NCBI GenBank assembly: GCA_016865035.1
Contig: CP018227.1
Coordinates: 3,625,501-3,689,500 of the forward strand
Origin: Kordiimonadales bacterium IMCC3096
GTDB lineage: Bacteria > Pseudomonadota > Alphaproteobacteria > Minwuiales > Minwuiaceae
Direction of reading: 5' to 3'
DNA: 64,000 nt
The notes beneath the pieces are model-generated. The model ran no database searches. It saw only the letters and a list, made by a program, of their open reading frames with translations, and had not been told where the DNA came from. Below are positions 25,186-33,947 of this stretch, piece after piece; the first letter of the stretch is position 1, and the number at the start of each line of letters is the position of its first letter. Both the position numbers and the translations under genes were made by a program.

Positions 25186-26262
25186 ATGTCCAAGGTTACT
25201 TTCCGCAAGGCCGTAAAGCGCTATGGCAACTTCACGGCGCTGCAGCCTCTGGATCTTGATATTCGGGAGGGTGAGTTCCTGACGCTTCTCGGCCCGTCCG
25301 GATGTGGCAAGACCACCACCCTCCGACTGGTGGCCGGCTTCATCCAACCGACAGAAGGGTCTGTCTATATCGGCGACGAGGACGTGACGGGGAAACCGCC
25401 GCAGAAGCGCGGCATCGGCATGGTCTTTCAGGACTATGCCCTGTTCCCGCACATGACGATCGAAGAAAACATCGGTTTTGCCCTGAAGGAACGCGGTGCG
25501 TCAGCGGGCGAGATCAAGACACGGGTCTGGGACCTGCTGCAGCTGGTCGAGTTGCCAGGGGTGAAGGACCGCTATCCGACGGAACTGAGCGGCGGCCAGC
25601 AGCAGCGGGTCGCTGTCGCCCGCGCGGTGGCACATACGCCACGGGTGCTGCTGATGGACGAGCCGCTGGGCGCGCTGGACCTGAAGTTGCGGGAATCGAT
25701 GCAGATCGAGCTGCGCAATATCCAGAAGAGCCTCGGTATCACGACAATCTACGTCACGCATGACCAGATCGAAGCCATGAACATGTCCGACCGCATCGCG
25801 GTCATGAACGAGGGCGTGCTGGAACAGATCGGGTCGGCGGAGGAACTCTACGACACGCCGAAGACCAAGTTCGTTGCGGACTTCATCGGCCAGATCAACC
25901 TGTTGCCCGTAACCGGCGCGGAGCAGCGTTCCGATCATGCGGTTGCAGGCTTCAATGGCAGCGAGATCAAGGTGGTCATGCCTGCGGAGCGGCGGGTGCC
26001 CACGGGTTCGGCGGTACTTGGTGTCCGCCCCGAGCAACTGACGATCGTGCCCAAGGAAACCGCCGTCAACGGTGCCAACCGGCTGGATGGTCAGATCATG
26101 TCGACCCGGTTCGTCGGCAACGTCATCAAGATCGAGGTGGGCATCGGCATGGCGCAGACATTCGTCGTGGACATGCACCCGAGCGCTGTCGCCGGACTGA
26201 CGGCCGGCGCCGAGGTGGGCGTTGTCTGGCAACCGGAAAGCGGCTTTCTGCTGGAGGACTGA
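25186..26262 (+). CDS. ABC transporter ATP-binding protein (PotA-like)
   Basis: 358 residues. Walker A GPSGCGKTT (36-44), signature LSGGQQQRVAVARA, Walker B LLMDEPLGALD and a switch His in YVTHDQIEAMN are intact. A C-terminal TOBE/MOP-like domain (about residues 230-355, VLGVRPEQLTIV) is typical of PotA/UgpC-type ATPases. Energises the two permeases at 21061-22844. Ends 4 bp before the aldolase start, so the aldolase is co-transcribed. Confidence 0.95.
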   Translation: MSKVTFRKAVKRYGNFTALQPLDLDIREGEFLTLLGPSGCGKTTTLRLVAGFIQPTEGSVYIGDEDVTGKPPQKRGIGMVFQDYALFPHMTIEENIGFALKERGASAGEIKTRVWDLLQLVELPGVKDRYPTELSGGQQQRVAVARAVAHTPRVLLMDEPLGALDLKLRESMQIELRNIQKSLGITTIYVTHDQIEAMNMSDRIAVMNEGVLEQIGSAEELYDTPKTKFVADFIGQINLLPVTGAEQRSDHAVAGFNGSEIKVVMPAERRVPTGSAVLGVRPEQLTIVPKETAVNGANRLDGQIMSTRFVGNVIKIEVGIGMAQTFVVDMHPSAVAGLTAGAEVGVVWQPESGFLLED

Positions 26263-26266
26263 CAGA

Positions 26267-27043
26267 ATGCAAGCAAGCACGAAAGACTCCGGGCAGGACG
26301 CCCGGTTCACCGCCGCGGAATGGCGGCAGCGCCAGCACCTCGCGCTGGCCCACCGCATGATCCAGCGATCCGGTTTCGATGACCTGACCTACAACCACCT
26401 GTCAGTGCGGATTCCGGATCGGCCCGACCATTTCCTGATCAAGCGCGAAGACGAGATGTTCGAGCAGGTGACCGCCTCCAGCCTGCTGAGTTCCGGTTTT
26501 CATGGTGATGACCCGAGCTCTCCCGCAGGGCGGGTCAGCCCGGGCGGACTGGTCATTCACGGTGGTATCCTGGATGCGCGTCCCGACGTGAATGCGGTGT
26601 TTCACACGCACAGTCCGGCCAACATGGCCATCGGCGCGCAGAAATGCGGTCTGCTGCCTCTGTCGCAGCATGCGCTGATCTTTCACGACAAGCTGAGCTA
26701 CCACGACTTTCACGGGTTCGAGTTCGAGCCGGAGATGCGGCGCCTGCTGGTGCGTGACCTGGCCGGGAACGACGTGATGATCCTGCGCAATCATGGTGTG
26801 CTCGTCACCGGCCGCACGGTCGCGGAGGCATTCTTCCGGCATCACTATCTCGAAATGGCCTGCCGGGCGCAGGTCGCGGCCATGAGCGTCGGCGGTATCG
26901 AGCACCTTGTCTGGCCCGACGAGAAGACCGTCGCACATGCCGCCGGCCAGATGGCTGCGCGCGGCCCCGTCGATGAGAATGGACGCGACTGGACCGCTCT
27001 GACGAAGCTCGCGAAGGATGTCTGCCCGGACTATGCGGTCTGA
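26267..27043 (+). CDS. Class II aldolase/adducin-family protein
   Basis: 258 residues. Zn-site histidines are visible in VFHTHSPANM and in the later ILRNHGVLVTG, as in fuculose-1-phosphate aldolase and related decarboxylases/aldolases. The N-terminal part (RMIQRSGFDDLTYNHLSVRI) is the subfamily found in many catabolic operons. Starts at ATG 26267, 4 bp after the ABC ATPase stop. Ends convergently with the amidase gene, overlapping it by 13 bp. Could perform retro-aldol cleavage or decarboxylation of a ring-derived hydroxyacid; substrate unknown. Confidence 0.9.
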   Translation: MQASTKDSGQDARFTAAEWRQRQHLALAHRMIQRSGFDDLTYNHLSVRIPDRPDHFLIKREDEMFEQVTASSLLSSGFHGDDPSSPAGRVSPGGLVIHGGILDARPDVNAVFHTHSPANMAIGAQKCGLLPLSQHALIFHDKLSYHDFHGFEFEPEMRRLLVRDLAGNDVMILRNHGVLVTGRTVAEAFFRHHYLEMACRAQVAAMSVGGIEHLVWPDEKTVAHAAGQMAARGPVDENGRDWTALTKLAKDVCPDYAV

Positions 27044-28425
27044 AGATGGACCGGCGGCCGTCGCAGATGGAAGGATGTGACGCTCTGGAACCGCATGGCG
27101 GTGGCCAGCAGCAGGCTCTCCGAGAACGGACGTCCGATCAGCTGGAACGCCAGCGGCATGCCGTTCGGGCCGAAGCCCGCGGGCACGCTCAGTGCGGGCA
27201 ATCCGAGATAATTGGCGTAGCGGGTATGTCGCGCGGAGGCGGTGAAGGCGGCCTCGATCGAACGGGGATCGCGGTCCCCGGCATCCGCCTCCGGCGCCTC
27301 ATCGGGATAGACCGGCGCCAGGATGACATCGGCGCTGGCGAAGGCCGCCGACACGAAACGCTCAAGCATCGGCTGACGCAGGGAAAGCGCCTCGATGTAG
27401 CGTGTCGCCGGGATCAGAAGCCCTTCGCGAATGACGCTGCGCGCCTCGATCCCGATGGTTTCCGGGGCTTCGCGCAGACGTCTGCCGTGCATTGTCGCGG
27501 CCTCGCATTTGACGAGTATCTGCTGCAGGTCGTTGCAGGCAGCCACATGCTGCAACTCTACCGGAAACGGCGCGAAGCCGAGGTCCGCGAACACCGCCAC
27601 CGCTTCCGTGAGTGCCTGGCGCGTCCAGTCCGCGATGCCTTCGTCCGCGTCGGACAGCGCAACGCCGACCCGGACGCCGTCCAGCGTCTGTGGCAAGGGC
27701 GCGACAGCGGGCGCGCCGAGCGTGGTCGGGTCCGCCGGGTCAGGTCCGGCGATCACCTGGAACACCGTGGCGCAATCTTCTGCGGAGCGGGCCACGGGGC
27801 CAAGACAGTCCATGGACCAGCTTCTGGCGAGCGCACCGCTGCGGCTGATCCGTCCATAGGTCGGCTTCAGGCCCGTGACGCTGCACATGGCAGCGGGCAG
27901 GCGGGTCGATCCTCCCGCGTCGGACCCGATGGAGAAAGGCACCAGCCCGGCGGCGACCGCAGCGGCGGATCCGCCGGACGAACCGCCGGTGATGCGGCGC
28001 GTGTCCCAGGGGTTGGTGCAGCGCCCGAAGTGCGCGTTGGCCCCGGTTCCGCCGGCTGCGAATTCATCCATGTTGAGCGCCCCCAGCGGGACCGCGCCCG
28101 CCGCGAGCAGGCGGTCCGCGATGGTCGATTGCGGTCCCCCGGATTCCTGCGACGGAATCGCGCCGCCGGTCGGTCGCCGCTCCGCCGTGACCAGCACATC
28201 CTTCCAGGCCATGGGAATGCCGTGCAGGGGACCGCGCGTGCGTCCCGCGCCACGCTCACGGTCGGCATTTCCGGCGGCTGTCAGGGCGCTCTCCGCAGCG
28301 ACATGAATGAAGCAGTTGAGGTTGACCGCAGTCCCGGCGATGCCGGCAAGCCGCTCCTCGGCAAGCGCCACGCTTGTGGCCTCACCCCGGACCATCTTCT
28401 CGGAGAGCTGTGCAACCTCGCCCAT
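27031..28425 (-). CDS. Amidase-signature family hydrolase
   Basis: 464 residues from ATG 28425. The Ser-cisSer-Lys triad is complete: Lys75 (MAWKDVL), Ser149 (ITGGSSGGSAAAV) and nucleophile Ser173 (GSDAGGSTRLPA). Hydrolyses a linear amide, as in GatA, biuret, allophanate or enantioselective amidases. GTG 28428 is also in frame, but ATG 28425 overlaps the stop of the small upstream gene as TGATG, supporting coupling. Transcribed opposite to its neighbours on both sides. It could remove nitrogen from the opened-ring product. Confidence 0.92.
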   Translation of the reverse strand: MGEVAQLSEKMVRGEATSVALAEERLAGIAGTAVNLNCFIHVAAESALTAAGNADRERGAGRTRGPLHGIPMAWKDVLVTAERRPTGGAIPSQESGGPQSTIADRLLAAGAVPLGALNMDEFAAGGTGANAHFGRCTNPWDTRRITGGSSGGSAAAVAAGLVPFSIGSDAGGSTRLPAAMCSVTGLKPTYGRISRSGALARSWSMDCLGPVARSAEDCATVFQVIAGPDPADPTTLGAPAVAPLPQTLDGVRVGVALSDADEGIADWTRQALTEAVAVFADLGFAPFPVELQHVAACNDLQQILVKCEAATMHGRRLREAPETIGIEARSVIREGLLIPATRYIEALSLRQPMLERFVSAAFASADVILAPVYPDEAPEADAGDRDPRSIEAAFTASARHTRYANYLGLPALSVPAGFGPNGMPLAFQLIGRPFSESLLLATAMRFQSVTSFHLRRPPVHLQTA

Positions 28426-28640
28426 CACGAGCCGTCCGATGCCTGGCGCAGCGCGGCGCCGAAGGCAAACGGGTCGCAGATGAAGGGTTCCGCGTCCGCA
28501 AAGTCGCGCGTCACCTCATTCAACCGAAGGGCTGTCCGTTCGACACCGGTCAGTTCTCCGGGCGTGATGGTTACTCCCTGCATGTCTGCCGCCAGCCAGT
28601 TCGCACCTGCCGACGGCTCTCTGCCAGCCTCATCCCGCAT
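28425..28640 (-). CDS. Small protein coupled to the amidase (possible AtzG/DUF4089-like partner)
   Basis: 71 residues with no motif that I recognise with certainty. It has one of the best ribosome-binding sites in the window (GGAGGTGG, about six bases before the ATG at 28640), and its TGA shares a base with the amidase ATG, so it is almost certainly translated with the amidase. The C-terminal half (ALRLNEVTRDFADAEPFICD) resembles in length and position the small AtzG-type or DUF4089 partners of amidases such as AtzE and GatA-like enzymes. That assignment is an inference from context. Confidence 0.65.
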   Translation of the reverse strand: MRDEAGREPSAGANWLAADMQGVTITPGELTGVERTALRLNEVTRDFADAEPFICDPFAFGAALRQASDGS

Positions 28641-28706
28641 TGGACCACCTCCGGTTCAGACGATCATGGTGCACTGCACCATGGCACAAGACCACAGGAA
28701 AATCGC

Positions 28707-30065
28707 ATGACTTCGATACCCGAACTGCCAACCGGCGCTTTCAAGGGCTATGAACGCAACAACCTGCAATCGCTGGCGCCTGATGACGAGCTTACGAAGG
28801 TCGGCCCCGGCGAGCCGTGTGGCGAATACCTGCGCCGCTACTGGCATCCGATCGCCATGGCGTCGATGGTCGGTGAACTGCCGCTGCGTATCCGGCGGCT
28901 GGGCGAGGACCTGGTCCTGTTCCGTGGCAAGACCGGCGAATATGGCCTGCTGCACCTGCTCTGCAGTCACCGCAATGCCTCGCTGGAGTATGGCATCGTG
29001 ACGGATCGGGGGCTGCGCTGCTGCTACCATGGCTGGCTGTTCGGGACCGACGGAACGATCCTGGAAACCCCCGGCGAACCGGCCACCAGCAAGATTGCGG
29101 GGCGGACGTGCCACGGCGCCTATCCGGTCGTCGAGTTCAAGGGCATGATCTTCGCCTACATGGGACCGCCCGAGCTGATGCCCGCGTTCCCCTACTTCGA
29201 CACCATGGATCTGCCGGATGACGAGATGGTGCCCTATCTGGTGCCATCACCCGCGAACTGGGTGCAGATGTTCGAGAACGGCATCGATCCCTATCATGTG
29301 TCCTTCCTGCATTCGCTGATGAACCGGGTGCAGTTCCAGGCCAATCTGGTGAACCTGCCGACCGTCGACTATCACGAGCGGGCGGCGGGCAACGGCATCT
29401 TCTATACCTCCACGCGTCGGGTGGAGGATTTCCTCTGGTTCCGCATTCACGACCACATGCTGCCGAACTTCTCCCAGAACGGGGGGATGCATGTCGATGG
29501 CGACAAGTCGACCTACTTCGTGCGGACGGGGCTGACCCGGTGGGTGGTGCCTGTGGATGACGAGAACTCCATCACCATCGCCTGGCGACATTTCAACGAG
29601 GAGACCGATCCTCACGGGCGGGGACGGAAGGATCTCTGCGGCTATAACAGCGTCGACTTCTATGGCCAGACCGACCAGCGGTCGTACGAGGAGATGCAGC
29701 GCGACCCCGGCGACTACGAGGCCTGGTCGAGCCAGGGCCCGCGCACGGTGCACAAGCGTGAGCGGCTGGGTGCCACCGACCGGGGTGTCAGCCTCTACCG
29801 CCGTCGGCTCAGGAACGCGATCAAGAACCACGGCAAGGGTGAGGATCCGATGCTGCCGACCGACAGGGTCACATCGCCGATACCGACCTATGGCGGCGAT
29901 ACGGTGCTGCGGGTCAGGCGTTCGAACAGTGAGGACAGCCAGACCATCTCTGATATGGCAAAGCGGGTGGCCGACATCTACCGCAGCGGCGATGACATGA
30001 TCGGCGCGGAACGGCGGGAACACATCCGCAAGGGCCTCAGAAGCTATGAGGCCGACCTGCAATGA
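28707..30065 (+). CDS. Rieske [2Fe-2S] oxygenase (phthalate/vanillate-type, single component)
   Basis: 452 residues. Rieske ligands Cys86-x-His88 (LLCSHRN) and Cys105-x2-His108 (CCYHGW); mononuclear iron site Asp194-x2-His197-x4-His202 (GIDPYHVSFLH). The domain layout fits the phthalate 4,5-dioxygenase / O- and N-demethylase group, which has alpha subunits only and so fits the lack of a beta-subunit gene here. Starts at ATG 28707 (CAGGAA upstream), divergent from the small amidase-partner gene with only 66 bp between them. Coupled by ATGA to the cupin gene. A reductase is not encoded nearby. Confidence 0.92.
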   Translation: MTSIPELPTGAFKGYERNNLQSLAPDDELTKVGPGEPCGEYLRRYWHPIAMASMVGELPLRIRRLGEDLVLFRGKTGEYGLLHLLCSHRNASLEYGIVTDRGLRCCYHGWLFGTDGTILETPGEPATSKIAGRTCHGAYPVVEFKGMIFAYMGPPELMPAFPYFDTMDLPDDEMVPYLVPSPANWVQMFENGIDPYHVSFLHSLMNRVQFQANLVNLPTVDYHERAAGNGIFYTSTRRVEDFLWFRIHDHMLPNFSQNGGMHVDGDKSTYFVRTGLTRWVVPVDDENSITIAWRHFNEETDPHGRGRKDLCGYNSVDFYGQTDQRSYEEMQRDPGDYEAWSSQGPRTVHKRERLGATDRGVSLYRRRLRNAIKNHGKGEDPMLPTDRVTSPIPTYGGDTVLRVRRSNSEDSQTISDMAKRVADIYRSGDDMIGAERREHIRKGLRSYEADLQ

Positions 30066-30775
30066 CCGTCTCATCTGTTCCCAACAACAGCCGCATGGGT
30101 GAGGCAAGGCCGGACGTCGATCACGATGGCCCCTTTCGCACGCAGCTTGATCCGCTGCTATCGGACTTCGAGGAGGGAAAAATCGACGGTGCCGGTTTCC
30201 AGCGAGGCGTGATTGCCGCGCTGGAACGCGATGACGTTCAGCAGACGGTCGCCGCTGCCGCCGATCAGGCGCGGAGCAAGGGCGCGGATGTCACGATCTG
30301 GCGCAAGGACTTCGGCGGACGCGATATCACCATCAGCATCATCCACCTGCAGCCTGGTGAGGTGCATCCGCCGCATCACCATCACAATGTGACTTCGGTG
30401 CAGGTGATACTGGAGGGACGGATCTCGGGCCGTGAGTATGAGCGTGTGCGCCGGATCGACGGCAATCATGTTCTGTTGAAACCATTGTCGAGCGGCCAAC
30501 TGCCCGTCGGCAGCCGTCTTCTGGCCCACGAATGGGCGCGCAATGCCCACTGGTTCTCTGCAGGCAAGGACGCTCCCGCCCTGATCTTCAACTGCAATGC
30601 ACGAGGGTTCGAGAAATCGACGTTCGATCCTGCTGACGGGCGACCGCTGGGTCGCAGGCTGCTTCATCCCTCCCGAATGGTCTCGGACGAGGGCGTCATC
30701 GCGAGGGAGATCGATGTCGTGGAAGCCTATGAAACCTTCGGCAAGGCCGACCTGCAGGACTGGCACACGACCTGA
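30062..30775 (+). CDS. Cupin-domain protein
   Basis: 237 residues. About 80 N-terminal helical residues precede a cupin barrel with the metal-binding stretch EVHPPHHHHNVTSVQVILEG and a second-motif histidine in the AHEWARNAHWFSAG region. Could be a small dioxygenase, an isomerase or a metal-binding regulatory protein. The 4-bp overlap with the Rieske oxygenase suggests that the two act on one substrate in sequence. No closer assignment possible. Confidence 0.8.
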   Translation: MTVSSVPNNSRMGEARPDVDHDGPFRTQLDPLLSDFEEGKIDGAGFQRGVIAALERDDVQQTVAAAADQARSKGADVTIWRKDFGGRDITISIIHLQPGEVHPPHHHHNVTSVQVILEGRISGREYERVRRIDGNHVLLKPLSSGQLPVGSRLLAHEWARNAHWFSAGKDAPALIFNCNARGFEKSTFDPADGRPLGRRLLHPSRMVSDEGVIAREIDVVEAYETFGKADLQDWHTT

Positions 30776-30786
30776 ACGGAGGCGGT

Positions 30787-30950
30787 CCCGTCGCGGGGCC
30801 GGACTGCGGGGGAAGGGGGGTATCCGCAAAACCCCGCCGAACCGGTCACATGCATCCAGCGCCCTGTTCGCAGGGGAAGTTGCTGATCCCGGGCACAAGC
30901 CGCCGGATTGACTGCCCGGCATCAGCCACGCCGCTGCGCATACCCATCGA
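30787..30950 (+). repeat. Dispersed repeat, diverged copy A
   Basis: Intergenic sequence after the cupin gene. A core around 30820-30855 (CCCCGCCGAACCGGTC and flanks) matches the repeats at 41723-41785 and 52091-52153, and similarity to the 41.7 kb copy continues loosely to about 30950 (GGGAAGTTGCTGATCCCGGG against GGGAAAATTCCTGATTCTGG). It is more diverged and lacks the CAGGGAATTT iterations of the other two. Confidence 0.55.
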
Positions 30951-31021
30951 AGATTCCAGCCACACAACGAATAGGGTTCGGCACCTTGGTCCACGGGAGA
31001 TGGCCCTGGTGCCGCCCGCCC

Positions 31022-31477
31022 TCATCCAGGTCGTGCCAGCTCCAGCGCCGCGCCTTCCAGACCGCGGATCAGTTCGACAAGCTGGTCGGGAACCGGTACC
31101 GGCCTGTGGGTCGACTGGTTCGTGTTGACCCAGATGTTCTCGCCTGTGGCGCGGGGCTGGCCCTCGCCCTTGCCGAAGATGCCGAGTTCGAAGATCAGCG
31201 ACGAACTGCCGATGCGGGGCACGCGGACGCCGACCTCGATTTCCTCGTCGAAGCGGATCGGAGCCTTGTATTCCACGATCGACTTGACGAGGTGGAAATC
31301 GTCGCCGGTCTCTTTGACCTCAGCTTCGTAGTCATAGCCCAGGTGGCGCAGATACTCGGTAATCGCGGTGTCGTAGTAGGTTAGATAATGGGCGTTGAAG
31401 ACGATGCCCTGACCGTCGATCTCGGCGTAGCGGACGCGGAACGGATGGGCGAACCAGAAGGAACTGCGCTGACTCAC
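31022..31477 (-). CDS. Hotdog-fold acyl-CoA thioesterase (4-hydroxybenzoyl-CoA thioesterase/YbgC-like)
   Basis: 151 residues. FRVRYAEIDGQGIVFNAHYL followed by TYYD is the YbgC/4HBT active-site helix signature, with Asp20-region acid and the conserved HYL segment. Hydrolyses a small acyl- or aroyl-CoA. Its start overlaps the DMFase-like stop by 4 bp (ATGA), so it is the second gene of that unit. CoA thioesters also fit the nearby ACAD/kinase triad. Confidence 0.88.
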   Translation of the reverse strand: MSQRSSFWFAHPFRVRYAEIDGQGIVFNAHYLTYYDTAITEYLRHLGYDYEAEVKETGDDFHLVKSIVEYKAPIRFDEEIEVGVRVPRIGSSSLIFELGIFGKGEGQPRATGENIWVNTNQSTHRPVPVPDQLVELIRGLEGAALELARPG

Positions 31478-33720
31478 TTGCGGCCTCCTGCGGCGGTCTC
31501 GCCGGGCAGTTCGAAGGGCTGCGGATCGATGAAGCGGCGCAGCACGTTCGTGGTGATCCGGGACACATTGTTGTCCCAGTTCTCATGGCTCAGGCTTCCC
31601 GCCCAGCTGATCGACCCGGTGGAGAACACCGCACCGCCGTTGGGACATTCGAAGAAGGTGAGGTCGGCGCGCACCTTGGGGTCGTCGAACCATGGAATGA
31701 TCGACAGGAACTCCTCCTTGGTGCGCAGCATCAGCTCTCCATGATCCTCGGAAGTCGCGACCACCAGGGCGTGACGCGGCGAGCCGAGGTGGACGTCGTG
31801 GCGATCGATCTCCTCACCTGCCGCGCCGCCGCCTATCGTACCGAAATCGCCGATGATCTCCTCAGTGACACCTTCCATGATGAAGGCGGCGCGCGGATCG
31901 TCGGCCTCCGGACGGCGGCGGTAATAGCTGCTCCGGTCGAAACCCTGGGCGGCAAAGCCGACGCCCACCAGCCGGTTCGGTGGCCTTCCCTGCCGTCGCC
32001 ACAGGCCGCCATACTCGCCGTTGAAGGCGTGATAGTACTCACCGGGTTCGGCGATCCAGGCGCGGGTCCCGTCCTCGGCGCGACGCACCTCCAGCACGCC
32101 CGGCAGATCGTCACGGAAGGCGACGCGCCAGTAGAAGCCGTTGCCGCCCATGTACATCAGCCGCCCACCCTGGCCGGTGAAGGTCTCCAGCGCGTCCAGC
32201 ATTGCGGTCGAGTGATACTCAGGATGCGAGCCTGTGATCACGCAGCGGTAGGGCGCAAGCAGAGCCGAACCATGCTGGTGCAGATCCTCGTCGGTGACGA
32301 TGTCGAAGGGCTCGCCGATATGGTCGAGCCAGGCGAGGATGTTGCAGTCGGCCGGCATTCCCCAGGGGCAGTTGTCAGCGGGCTTCATATTGGTCACCGG
32401 CCTGAGTCTGGACGAGTACTGAATGCCGGAGCGGTCGCTGTGGAGATCGTAGGTCGAACTGCCCAGTTCCGGATGGGCGCTCAGGAAAGCGTCATTGACG
32501 CACGTCGGTCGCCCGTCACCGAACAGCGGGTTGGCCTTCAGGCGCTGCTTGCAGTTTGCGTAGGCAAGATAGGATGCCGTCGGCATCAGGAACACTGCCG
32601 GTGCTGTCGCCTTGCCGAGCGGCGGGCGGACAACGAAGGGAATGCGGTCAACATCGGCACCGTGGCGCAGACGAACCGCATAGAGCCCGCTGGGCAGTTC
32701 CGCCGGGATGGTGAAGGTGAAATCCTGCTCCCAGCCCGCATCGTAGAGGTCGTCGTCGTGAAAGTGCACGGCGCCATAGTGCTCCGGCTTCTCCCGCCAG
32801 TCATGGGCTTCACCTGTCCAGTTGAAGCCGGTTGACGCCCGCGCCGGCAGGTTGACCAGCCTGCCATGCCGCCCCGCCGGGCCGAGGTCGGTGACATGGT
32901 CCGTGACAATGTCGCAGCCGAAATCCCAGCAGCCGATCAGGTCGCCGCCCAGTGATTCGTCAGGCCCGGCGGCCATCAACTGCTCCACACCCGCCTGGTC
33001 GAGGGCGCGTGCAGCGATGCGTGGCCGGTCGATCTTTCCGTTGTAGTGATCCGTGGGACCCTCGGCGCCGGTGCTGGCGGCGAACATGATCGGGGCATGG
33101 CCCGGGTCCGGTCGGAGTCCCTGTTCCAGCGTCGCGTGCACCTCGGCAGCGCCAGTGGCCACGCTCTGGCCCGGCGACAGGACGTCGGGCTGCTGGCTCA
33201 GGCAGATCTCACCGGTCTCCGCGTCGTAGCTGGCGGAAACGCGATACCACTGGCGCTGGACCAGGGGCGATCCGGTGGAAGCGATTGCAGTACCGCCCTT
33301 GCCGTCGCCGATTTCCAGCGCCAGCGCGCCGTCGGCGTCGAGCAGCAGGCGGAACCCGGCCCGGCGGTCCGTGTCCCAGCAGCCGATGATCGTCTGCGTC
33401 CGGCCACCGGGCAGCGTTGGCCAGATCCAGGCTGCAACGGTCAGGGCACCAAGCGCGCCGATGCGGTCGCCGTCCCCGATCACACCACAGGAGCCGGGCC
33501 GGAGCGGCTGATGCCGGCCAGGATAGCGACCGGCGAAATCCGCCGGGACCACATCCTCGATCACCCCCACGCTCTCGTCGCTGAAATCGTCGCCGGCACG
33601 CACCCTTACCAGTTCGGCCTCGTAGTCGCCGGGTGCGTAGGTCGAGACCATGAAACCGACAGTCTCGCCCGGCGTTGCCGAGAATGGATTGCAGTAACCG
33701 GTGATCGTCTTCTCGCGCAT
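31474..33720 (-). CDS. N,N-dimethylformamidase large-subunit-like protein
   Basis: 748 residues, close to the length of the DMFase large chain (about 760). An N-terminal beta-rich/LamG-like part (residues about 75-290, VAAWIWPTLPGGRTQTIIGC) precedes the C-terminal catalytic domain. That region shows YLAYANCKQR, DRSGIQYSSRLRP and GSHPEYHST, where tyrosines and a glutamate would supply the unusual Tyr-Tyr-Glu iron site of DMFase. The roughly 130-residue small subunit of characterised DMFase is not encoded next to it. Known DMFase cleaves dimethylformamide to dimethylamine and formate; relatives may cleave other N-substituted amides. Coupled to the thioesterase gene. Confidence 0.85.
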   Translation of the reverse strand: MREKTITGYCNPFSATPGETVGFMVSTYAPGDYEAELVRVRAGDDFSDESVGVIEDVVPADFAGRYPGRHQPLRPGSCGVIGDGDRIGALGALTVAAWIWPTLPGGRTQTIIGCWDTDRRAGFRLLLDADGALALEIGDGKGGTAIASTGSPLVQRQWYRVSASYDAETGEICLSQQPDVLSPGQSVATGAAEVHATLEQGLRPDPGHAPIMFAASTGAEGPTDHYNGKIDRPRIAARALDQAGVEQLMAAGPDESLGGDLIGCWDFGCDIVTDHVTDLGPAGRHGRLVNLPARASTGFNWTGEAHDWREKPEHYGAVHFHDDDLYDAGWEQDFTFTIPAELPSGLYAVRLRHGADVDRIPFVVRPPLGKATAPAVFLMPTASYLAYANCKQRLKANPLFGDGRPTCVNDAFLSAHPELGSSTYDLHSDRSGIQYSSRLRPVTNMKPADNCPWGMPADCNILAWLDHIGEPFDIVTDEDLHQHGSALLAPYRCVITGSHPEYHSTAMLDALETFTGQGGRLMYMGGNGFYWRVAFRDDLPGVLEVRRAEDGTRAWIAEPGEYYHAFNGEYGGLWRRQGRPPNRLVGVGFAAQGFDRSSYYRRRPEADDPRAAFIMEGVTEEIIGDFGTIGGGAAGEEIDRHDVHLGSPRHALVVATSEDHGELMLRTKEEFLSIIPWFDDPKVRADLTFFECPNGGAVFSTGSISWAGSLSHENWDNNVSRITTNVLRRFIDPQPFELPGETAAGGRK

Positions 33721-33770
33721 TCCCTGCCTCCCCGAATGCGATTTCTCCCCGGTCAGGATACCGGCGGGTA

Positions 33771-33855
33771 TTGGCAGCGCAAATCAGATGTGGGCGCGGC
33801 AGGCTTTCGGGATGCGCAATGCTTGCCGCGATTTCAGCGGCTCACCGATGAAAAG
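33771..33855 (+). pseudogene. Decayed 5' end of an IS6 element (relic R1)
   Basis: The sequence from TTGGCAGCGCAAATCAGATG onward aligns with the left end of the intact IS6 copies, through the transposase start: the relic encodes MRNACRDFSGSP where intact copies have MRNPFRYFNSSP. Only the first 80 or so bases are recognisable. It lies in the 227-bp gap between the DMFase and ACAD genes. Confidence 0.75.
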
Positions 33856-33947
33856 CCGCGTCGGGGAACCCCGAGCGGGTTTCAGGGAAGCGATGGGCGT
33901 TCTGGAAAGCGCACGTGTTCCAGGCGGACGCAGGCTGCCGGTGTTCC

